Origin: Acidobacteriota bacterium
GTDB taxonomy: Bacteria; Acidobacteriota; Terriglobia; Terriglobales; Acidobacteriaceae
Direction of reading: 5' to 3'
Length of the DNA stretch: 5,786 nt
Assembly (NCBI GenBank): GCA_003225595.1
Contig: QIAR01000309.1
Span: 1 to 5,786, forward strand
Shown here: positions 1 through 4,745 of the stretch, in pieces
How the letters are laid out: each line of letters begins with the position of its first letter
How positions within the stretch are numbered: the first letter of the stretch is position 1
Translations under genes and position numbers: made by a program
The notes under the pieces: generated by a model
What the model was told of the DNA's origin: nothing
Database searches by the model: none
Seen by the model: the letters and a program-made list of their open reading frames with translations, nothing else

Positions 1-478
1 GGGTGTTGTGTACAAAGCCGAGGACACTCGCCTCGACCGTTTTGTCGCCCTGAAGTTTCTCCCTGATGACGTCGCCCGAGACCGCCAGGCACTGGAGCGT
101 TTCCGACGTGAAGCGAAGGCAGCCTCTGCCCTCAACCATCCCAACATCTGCACGATTCACGACATTGGTGAAGAGAATGGCCAGGCGTTCATCGCCATGG
201 AATACTTGGACGGCCAAACTCTGAAGCACATGGTGACGAGCCGTCCGCTAGACAACGAGAGACTGTTGTCACTGGCCATTGAAATTGCAGATGCGCTGGA
301 TGCTGCTCACAGCGAGGGCATTGTCCACCGCGACATGAAGCCTGCCAATATCTTCGTTACTAAGCGTGGTCACGCGAAAATTTTGGATTTCGGGTTGGCC
401 AAGGTCACGTTGGCGCAGGGCGCAGGCAGTCCGCCGAGCGGGCATACCCAGACCTCGCCCACGGTCGGCGAACAGCAC

Positions 479-739
479 CTAACCAGCCCTGGGATGGCAT
501 TGGGCACCGTCGCCTATATGTCGCCGGTGGCTGGAGGCGGGGAAGAACATTCGTTGTCTGGAGCACCCTCCCGGAGTAGGACAAAAAGGAATTGTAAAAA
601 TCAGTGCAGTACCATCTCGCGACAGATGGGCCTCGGCGTCGGAACGAGTAGTAGAATTACCAGCGCCGCTGGTACCGCCGCAACCGTTGAAGAGGCATAC
701 CCCGTAAAGCAAAACTATAAGCGAGAAATATTTGTTCAT
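479..739 (-). CDS. Small putative lipoprotein, apparently missing its natural 3' end
   Basis: An ATG at 739-737 is preceded by a full Shine-Dalgarno sequence (AAGGAGG, 743-749), only 3 bases away. The product starts M-N-K-Y-F with a hydrophobic stretch to about residue 18. L-F-N-G-C then gives a loose lipobox with Cys20 as the likely lipidated residue, followed by a Gly/Ser/Thr-rich spacer, as in outer-membrane or periplasmic lipoproteins. After about residue 71 (base 527) the frame enters the antisense strand of the kinase fragment and stops at 479-481, so the last 15 or so codons are probably not native. The start lies 73 bases downstream of the S74 gene's stop on the same strand, so the two may be co-transcribed. 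I recognise no family in residues 21-71, which include two cysteines (53 and 59). It could be a short real gene or a truncated one; confidence is moderate for the signal and low for function. Confidence 0.42.
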   Translation of the reverse strand: MNKYFSLIVLLYGVCLFNGCGGTSGAGNSTTRSDAEAHLSRDGTALIFTIPFCPTPGGCSRQRMFFPASSHRRHIGDGAQCHPRAG

Positions 740-742
740 GCG

Positions 743-749
743 CCTCCTT
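743..749 (-). promoter_or_regulatory. Shine-Dalgarno site of the putative lipoprotein gene
   Basis: On the minus strand this reads AAGGAGG, complementary to the 16S anti-SD over seven bases, with an unusually short 3-base gap to the ATG at 739. It is the main support for a real gene start here, since the rest of the frame is short and unfamiliar. Confidence 0.45.
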
Positions 750-812
750 CAGCAGTCCGCTCACCTTCTGTTTCACCTCAGGGAACCCGGAACTCACACA
801 GGACCGAGCAGG

Positions 813-1754
813 TTATTGCCGGACCGCGTTGGATGTGAGTTGCTCGACCCGTAACTTCAAGTGTTGCATTTCAGCCTGTTGCGACCGAAGCTGGGCCTGT
901 TGCGACTTGACCGCTTCGATCAGCAGGGCTGCCAGTCTGGAGTAGTCCACCCCCTCAGCTTCATATGTATTCGGATCACGGGAGACCACTTCGGGAACAA
1001 TCTGAGCGACATCCTCAGCAACCACACCGACTTCCTGTTTTCCATCGGTCTTACGCTGATAGGACACTCCTTGTAGTTGCTCGATCTTTTCCAACGACCC
1101 TTGCAGCGGCTCAATGTTGGTTTTGAAGCGGCGGGAACTGCGGGTGATCCATTCATCCGCGAGAGTGGTGCCACCCACTTTAATTTCTAGAGTGTTAGCA
1201 GGGTTGGTCTCGCCGATGCCCACTTTGCCTGCAGTAGGTGCGAGTAGAACGTCCCCCGGTTGTAAGCCAGGGACGCCTCCCGCTCCCGGCTGCAATATAA
1301 TCGAGCCTCCTCGTCCTCCGCAGCACGGATAAAGCCCGCCCGCTCCCGGTTGCAAAATGAGCGAACCGCCAACGCCGCCAGTCGCTCCTCTACATGTCGA
1401 GCCGCAAAGGACGAAACCACCGCCAGTGCCAGCGGTGAGCCCTATTCTACCACCTGAGCCTCCCCGTAAGGTTGACGTTCCTGCGCCTCCAGTGCCTCCT
1501 TTAACCTGAAAGGCCATGGGGGCGGCCGCACCGGCAGTTGTCGCATTTTGGCCAATCACATCTACCGTGGCAGCGGGATTAGTGGTGCCGATGCCTACCT
1601 TGCCACTCACCTGGAAGAGCTTCGAGTCTCCGAGGCTCGTGCTCCCGGTCCATTTGGGGATGAAATTCGTTGTTCCGCTGCCGCTCACCTGGGCTGTCAT
1701 CGACAGGACAAGCGAGAAGAATATAAGCACCAAGCTGTAGACATGAGATTTCAT
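813..1754 (-). CDS. Secreted glycine-rich protein with C-terminal S74 (tail fiber / endosialidase chaperone) domain
   Basis: This is a 313-residue product. The start at 1754 is chosen over an upstream in-frame ATG at 1901 because AGGAGG (1764-1769) sits 9 bases before it and a signal peptide follows at once (hydrophobic to about residue 19, likely cleavage after M-T-A). Residues 24-66 carry the G-K-V-G-I-G-T-T-N-P motif typical of such proteins. Residues 86-171 are glycine-rich with a duplicated 20-residue unit, and K-V-G-I-G-E-T-N-P recurs at 177-185. The end, from about 199, matches the Peptidase_S74 intramolecular chaperone: S206-S-R-R-F-K211-T-N-I holds the Ser-x4-Lys spacing of the autoproteolytic dyad, followed by G-V-V-A-E-D-V and a coiled-coil tail (about 276-306). 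In phage endosialidases this domain drives trimerisation and then cuts itself off. Here it probably helps a surface or exported fibre assemble. No phage genes lie nearby. Domain call is strong; role inferred. Confidence 0.87.
   Translation of the reverse strand: MKSHVYSLVLIFFSLVLSMTAQVSGSGTTNFIPKWTGSTSLGDSKLFQVSGKVGIGTTNPAATVDVIGQNATTAGAAAPMAFQVKGGTGGAGTSTLRGGSGGRIGLTAGTGGGFVLCGSTCRGATGGVGGSLILQPGAGGLYPCCGGRGGSIILQPGAGGVPGLQPGDVLLAPTAGKVGIGETNPANTLEIKVGGTTLADEWITRSSRRFKTNIEPLQGSLEKIEQLQGVSYQRKTDGKQEVGVVAEDVAQIVPEVVSRDPNTYEAEGVDYSRLAALLIEAVKSQQAQLRSQQAEMQHLKLRVEQLTSNAVRQ
1251..1370 (-). repeat. Two-unit 60-bp tandem repeat in the glycine-rich region
   Basis: The two adjacent units are 1311-1370 and 1251-1310. 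The best-matching 30 bases (1341-1370 versus 1281-1310) differ at 6 positions. They encode G-G-S-L-I-L-Q-P-G-A-G-G and G-G-S-I-I-L-Q-P-G-A-G-G, exactly 20 residues apart, which points to an in-frame internal duplication. The outer half of each unit has diverged (L-Y-P-C-C against V-P-G-L-Q). Confidence 0.7.
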
Positions 1755-1763
1755 ATGAGGTTT

Positions 1764-1769
1764 CCTCCT
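1764..1769 (-). promoter_or_regulatory. Shine-Dalgarno site that fixes the S74 protein start
   Basis: AGGAGG on the minus strand, 9 bases before the ATG at 1754. Together with the signal peptide that follows, it settles the start against the longer in-frame option at 1901. The HAF gene has a similar GGAGGAAA site, and both proteins begin M-K-S. Confidence 0.75.
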
Positions 1770-1777
1770 GAGTGACT

Positions 1778-1819
1778 GATATCTAGTGGTAGCCGTCGAG
1801 CGCCGATTTTCTAGATACC
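1778..1819. repeat. Inverted repeat in the leader of the S74 gene
   Basis: GATATCTAG (1778-1786) and CTAGATACC (1811-1819) form a 9-bp inverted repeat with one mismatch, separated by 24 bases. It lies about 24 bases upstream of the S74 start codon, just above its Shine-Dalgarno site. It could be an operator or a leader hairpin. The rest of the 208-base gap (1755-1962) shows no convincing promoter or gene. Confidence 0.4.
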
Positions 1820-1891
1820 TTACGCGTCCAGTACTGCTGAATGAAGGTGACGTATCTGCGCAAAAACGGTGGAGACTGAAAATCGATAATT

Positions 1892-1911
1892 CCTGGCCCA
1901 ACCGGCACAGG
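1892..1911 (-). terminator. Weak hairpin downstream of the HAF-repeat gene
   Basis: CCTGGCC (1892-1898) pairs with GGC-A-CAGG (1904-1911) with one bulged base and a 5-base loop, about 50 bases past the HAF gene stop. On the minus strand it is followed by AATTATCGATTTT rather than a clean run of T, so it is a poor intrinsic terminator. It is the best candidate in the gap. Confidence 0.2.
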
Positions 1912-1962
1912 GTCCTGATCCAACCTTTCGCTACGGGTGCTCACCATTAGAGCTTAGCCGTG

Positions 1963-3972
1963 TCACTGAAGAGACGTGTCATTCAGGATCCGCCCACTTT
2001 GATTGTTGTTGGCCTGCTCGCAAGATGTGCTCGTTCTAGTTTCGGTCGTAAGGCCAGTAGTCGAGGAACTTGCCGAAGAAACCCTTTCGCAAAAAGCACG
2101 GGTTGAGGCAGGCACGCATGTCAACCCAGGGCAACACGGAGGCAAGATTGAGGCACCACACTGCGCTCCTACTTGCCCGCACTGGCCCGTGGTCACCGTA
2201 AAGCTTCCCGAACTTCTGGCCACACCACCCGGAGTGGTGATCGCGATTTTGCCGGTTACGGCTCCCGTGGGAACGGTCGCCGTGACTTGCGTATCAGAAT
2301 TAACGGTGAACGTTGTTGCTGCCACTCCGCCAAACGTGACTTTCGATGTTTGTGTTAGGCCGGTGCCGTTGATTAGCACTTGAGTGCCCACTGGTCCGCT
2401 CGTAGGGCTGAAGCTAATAATTGTAGGTTTGGAGGATTTGTTGCTCGTCAGCGCGCCAGATGGACTAATAGTCTTGACCGATCCAGTTGTGCCTGTGACG
2501 TAGCTTGGGGCTCGGAGCGGAATGTGATGTCCTAGACTCAGTCGGGCGGGATGTCCAGTCGGCAAGCCCCTCGGGTTCAGATTAGGCGTCGGAGCTGGGA
2601 AGGCGATTCGGGCGTGAGTGGCGCTTGAATCCTGCGCATCCTGGCAGCCCTCAGTATCATCCAGCCCGCATGGGATCAGCAGAAAAGCATGCTGGTCCCC
2701 GCTGGGAAGAAAACCCAATCCAGCAATCTCTCCACGATCGTTGATTGCTATCGGCAATTCCAGGTGCAGAGCGGACTCGGGCGGAACGAAGGAGTCCAAA
2801 TCGGTCATGGCTCCGCCTTTCTCCAGCAAAAATCCGCGTACATTCTCGAAGTCACAGGTGCCCGAAACACCGATGATCTGGCTTGCTGAATTGATCGCGA
2901 ATGCGTCGCTGCAAGAATCGCTGTCCACAGTCCCGAGATCGGTCATCGTGCCGCTCTTCCAGTGAAATGCGCGGACAGCCTCATCTCCTGGGATCATCGC
3001 CCAACCGACAATTTCGCCAGCATCGTTGTTCGCGATCGCGTTTCCGCGGCTCCCACCAAATGTACCCAGGTCGGTAAGCACTCCCTGATCCCAAAGGAAT
3101 GGGTGTTGCTCCAGATCTCCAGGAAAAGTTGATAGGCCGACCACTTGACCTCGATTATTGAGATCACTAGCGAACGTGCAGGTGCCTCCAAAGCTGCCCA
3201 GATTCGTCATTTGGCCGTTCTGCCACAGGAATGCTCCGGTCGTTACCGGGAAATCGATCTGTGCGCAATAAGCACTCGGAACCGAGCTGGTGTAAGACTC
3301 GCCAACTATTTGCCCTTGCTCGTTTACAAGAGTTGCCACAGCATCGTTACCTCCCAAAGTGCCCAAGTCCTGCATCACTCCGTTCTGCCAGAGAAATGCC
3401 CGTGCTTGTGTTGGCGGGAGTAGGGAGTCATCATCCCGAACCGTATTCGTGGCAAGCCCGACCACTTGACCGCGACTATTGACTGCGTTAGCCCAGCTCT
3501 CGTATCCGCCCGGCAACGTCCCTAGGTTAGTGATTTGGCCATTCTTCCAAAGTACGGCACGAACTTGCGGGAAGCTGGGATTTAATCGGTCAATTTCACC
3601 GTTTTGCGAGATACCAGCGATCAGGCCGTTCGGACTGATCCAGGTGGAGAGGCTGCTCGCGCCACCAGGAAGGGCGCCGAGGTCCGTCAAAACACCTTTT
3701 TGCCATTGGAATGCGTGAGAGACAAAGCAGTCCTCGTTGAAGCAAAAGGGGGCGAAGGGATCAGGCATGGAAGTGTCCGCCGAGCCCACGACTGTTCCCC
3801 GGTTGTTTAGGATTCGGTTGTAGTTATCGGGGACGTACAGATAGTTCTGGGGCCCGCCAAACGTGCCCAAGTCGATGAGTTTGTATCGGGTGTGCTGCGC
3901 CGCCAATTGAACCGGCGGCACCAGCGCTGCGAGTAAAATCGTCAGATTGATGTATATCAATGTCGATTTCAT
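1963..3972 (-). CDS. Secreted HAF-repeat protein with TIG/IPT domain and knottin-like cysteine module
   Basis: A 669-residue exported protein. The start at 3972 has GGAGG (3978-3982) 5 bases upstream and a signal peptide (hydrophobic about 4-24, probable cleavage near A-A-Q). Residues 30-433 hold eight copies of the HAF repeat: a D-L-G-T-L/F-G-G turn, then N-x-x-G-Q-V-V-G, then A-F-L-W-x-x-G. The family is known as an extracellular repeat and the spacing suggests a beta-propeller-like fold. A Pro-rich linker (about 440-512) leads to a TIG/IPT immunoglobulin-like domain (about 515-593, with S-P-T-S-G-P-V-G-T and G-L-T). Next comes a six-cysteine module (C598, C605, C613, C614, C619, C628), then a Ser/Thr-rich tail. 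It is divergent from the sigma factor/kinase pair across a 188-base region, so that pair may control it. The ligand is unknown; polysaccharide or surface binding would suit the domains but is inference. HAF and TIG calls are strong. Confidence 0.9.
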   Translation of the reverse strand: MKSTLIYINLTILLAALVPPVQLAAQHTRYKLIDLGTFGGPQNYLYVPDNYNRILNNRGTVVGSADTSMPDPFAPFCFNEDCFVSHAFQWQKGVLTDLGALPGGASSLSTWISPNGLIAGISQNGEIDRLNPSFPQVRAVLWKNGQITNLGTLPGGYESWANAVNSRGQVVGLATNTVRDDDSLLPPTQARAFLWQNGVMQDLGTLGGNDAVATLVNEQGQIVGESYTSSVPSAYCAQIDFPVTTGAFLWQNGQMTNLGSFGGTCTFASDLNNRGQVVGLSTFPGDLEQHPFLWDQGVLTDLGTFGGSRGNAIANNDAGEIVGWAMIPGDEAVRAFHWKSGTMTDLGTVDSDSCSDAFAINSASQIIGVSGTCDFENVRGFLLEKGGAMTDLDSFVPPESALHLELPIAINDRGEIAGLGFLPSGDQHAFLLIPCGLDDTEGCQDAQDSSATHARIAFPAPTPNLNPRGLPTGHPARLSLGHHIPLRAPSYVTGTTGSVKTISPSGALTSNKSSKPTIISFSPTSGPVGTQVLINGTGLTQTSKVTFGGVAATTFTVNSDTQVTATVPTGAVTGKIAITTPGGVARSSGSFTVTTGQCGQVGAQCGASILPPCCPGLTCVPASTRAFCERVSSASSSTTGLTTETRTSTSCEQANNNQSGRILNDTSLQ
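2089..2181 (-). other. Knottin-like six-cysteine segment of the HAF protein
   Basis: Residues 598-628 have the spacing C-x6-C-x7-C-C-x4-C-x8-C, with P-P-C-C-P-G-L-T-C at the core. This is the cysteine framework of inhibitor cystine knot (knottin) peptides. Spacing alone does not prove the 1-4, 2-5, 3-6 disulfide pattern. An exported location would allow disulfides to form. Confidence 0.5.
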
Positions 3973-4082
3973 GCTTTCCTCCAGTCTTCATGAGTTCGCG
4001 TGCGGCGGAGACAGCGTCGCGATGCCCTCTTCCTGGTAAGGCGGGAATCTCGAACAAAAAGCCGCAGGAAGCGAAAATTCTT

Positions 4083-4096
4083 GGACGCCTTCGTCC
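4083..4096. repeat. Short perfect palindrome between divergent genes
   Basis: GGACG-CCTT-CGTCC has a 5-bp perfect stem with a 4-base loop. It lies next to the possible minus-strand -10 box at 4095-4100, so it could be a regulator site or a hairpin at the start of the HAF transcript. It is short enough to arise by chance. Confidence 0.25.
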
Positions 4097-4123
4097 TATA
4101 GATAGCTATGAAAAATGTGATAA
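4095..4123 (-). promoter_or_regulatory. Possible promoter for the HAF-repeat gene
   Basis: On the minus strand, TTATCA (4118-4123) and TATAGG (4095-4100) each match four of six sigma70 consensus bases and are 17 bases apart. Transcription would start near 4088, leaving a leader of about 115 bases before the ATG at 3972. The match is modest. Confidence 0.27.
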
Positions 4124-4124
4124 C
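4116..4124 (+). promoter_or_regulatory. Possible extended -10 promoter for the sigma factor/kinase pair
   Basis: TGTGATAAC resembles an extended -10 element (TGn followed by four of six -10 matches), about 36 bases before the sigma factor ATG at 4161. No good -35 is seen at the usual distance. It covers the same bases as the possible -35 of the opposite promoter, so the two would compete. Confidence 0.23.
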
Positions 4125-4153
4125 CTTTCGCCCAATAAGAGTCGCAGAGCAGT

Positions 4154-4158
4154 AGGAG
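4154..4158 (+). promoter_or_regulatory. Shine-Dalgarno site of the sigma factor gene, very close to the ATG
   Basis: AGGAG is followed after only two bases by the ATG at 4161. That spacing is short and may limit translation. The frame is open further upstream (ATG at 3960), but the homologous N-terminus begins at 4161 and the upstream residues do not look like sigma factor. Confidence 0.45.
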
Positions 4159-4160
4159 TT

Positions 4161-4745
4161 ATGCGGGCGCTAACGTCGCACGAAGTAACTGGTGTGCTCC
4201 AGGCGTGCGGCCGGGGCGACGAAGGAGCCCTGCAGAAGCTGGTACCTTTGGTGTATGAGCAATTACACGCAGCGGCGCGGCGTTATATGGCCGGTGAACG
4301 GCGCGGACATACTCTCCAGACGACCGCCCTCATCCACGAGACTTATCTTCGATTGGTTGATGTCCGGCAGGTCAAATGGCAAAATCGGGCGCATTTCTTG
4401 GCAATTTGTGCGCAGTTGATGCGACGCATTCTGATCGATTTCGCACGATCGCGCGGTTACAAGAAGCGAGGCGGGGCTATGCCTCACCTGGACTTCGACG
4501 AGGCGCTCGTTGTGACTTCTCAACCTGACACCAATCTGCTGGCTCTGGATGACGCGTTGAACCGGCTGGCCTTGCAGGACGCGCGGAAGAGTCGAGTGGT
4601 CGAACTGCGATTCTTTGGCGGGCTTGGAGTCAAAGAAACGGCTGAGGTGTTGAAAGTCTCAACCGATACCGTGATGCGAGACTGGAAACTCGCAAAAGTT
4701 TGGCTGCTGCGTGATCTGCGTGGAGGCACCCCGCATGGAGCCTGA
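4161..4745 (+). CDS. ECF sigma factor (TIGR02999 / Sigma70_ECF type) paired with a Ser/Thr kinase
   Basis: A 194-residue ECF sigma factor, the usual length for this subgroup. Sigma2 covers about residues 20-100: D-E-G-A-L-Q-K-L-V-P-L-V-Y at its start, H-T-L-Q-T-T-A-L-I-H-E-T-Y-L-R-L at 50-65 (region 2.1/2.2), and R-R-I-L-I-D-F-A-R at the end for promoter melting and -10 contact. Sigma4 covers about 127-186, with V-V-E-L-R-F-F-G-G-L and a helix-turn-helix (about 156-182, V-K-E-T-A-E-V-L-K-V-S) that reads the -35. The acidic motif found in region 2.2 of ordinary ECFs is replaced by Q53-T54-T55-A56. There is no anti-sigma factor gene; instead a kinase gene starts inside the last codons (11-base overlap), which suggests control by phosphorylation. 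The start at 4161 is preferred because upstream in-frame residues lack family character. Family call strong; regulation inferred. Confidence 0.92.
   Translation: MRALTSHEVTGVLQACGRGDEGALQKLVPLVYEQLHAAARRYMAGERRGHTLQTTALIHETYLRLVDVRQVKWQNRAHFLAICAQLMRRILIDFARSRGYKKRGGAMPHLDFDEALVVTSQPDTNLLALDDALNRLALQDARKSRVVELRFFGGLGVKETAEVLKVSTDTVMRDWKLAKVWLLRDLRGGTPHGA
4722..4726 (+). promoter_or_regulatory. Shine-Dalgarno site of the kinase gene, inside the sigma factor gene
   Basis: GGAGG lies 8 bases before the kinase ATG at 4735, within the final codons of the sigma factor gene. The good spacing and the 11-base overlap support translational coupling of the two products. Confidence 0.7.

Larger units (their letters stand above)
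2..838 (+). pseudogene. Ser/Thr protein kinase, 5' end outside window, broken in the activation segment
   Basis: The reading frame is already open at base 2 and begins inside the glycine loop (G-V-V-Y-K-A-E-D), so the real start lies upstream; the GTG at base 8 is only the second valine of that loop. Visible kinase landmarks are the VALK lysine (53-55), F-R-R-E-A of helix C, the hinge M-E-Y, the catalytic loop H-R-D-M-K-P-A-N (Asp at 332-334) and D-F-G (Asp at 386-388). A long Ser/Thr-rich activation loop then leads to G-T-V-A-Y-M-S-P, ending at 526. The next residues should be E-Q-A-R-G or similar, followed by subdomains IX-XI, but they are absent. From 527 the frame runs through sequence with no kinase character, antisense to a lipoprotein-like gene, and stops at 836-838 inside the end of the S74 gene. 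Without the APE glutamate and the rest of the C-lobe it should not fold as an active kinase. The family call is firm; real pseudogene versus assembly chimera is open. Confidence 0.85.

Noticed and set aside
527..838. Continuation of the kinase in a shifted frame after 526
   Set aside because: I read the shifted frame after 526 and saw none of the expected E-Q-A-R-G, D-x-W/F-x-x-G or R of subdomain XI, so a simple frameshift does not explain the break.
1251..1370. Diversity-generating retroelement or CRISPR-like repeat
   Set aside because: There are only two adjacent units, with scattered substitutions and no adenine-biased template copy or reverse transcriptase; an internal coding duplication explains it.
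813..1754. Prophage tail fibre
   Set aside because: The product has a signal peptide, and no other phage structural, lysis or integration gene is present; S74 domains are common on exported bacterial proteins.
1755..1901. Longer S74 protein starting at an ATG at 1901
   Set aside because: The extra 49 residues lack any family character and would bury the clear signal peptide; the start at 1754 has AGGAGG at good spacing.
2003..2965. Plus-strand open frames opposite the HAF gene
   Set aside because: They are antisense to a well-supported repeat protein, have no recognisable domains and no good ribosome binding sites.
3960..4160. Longer sigma factor starting at an ATG at 3960
   Set aside because: The added residues overlap the start and leader of the divergent HAF gene and do not resemble sigma factor; the family N-terminus begins at 4161.
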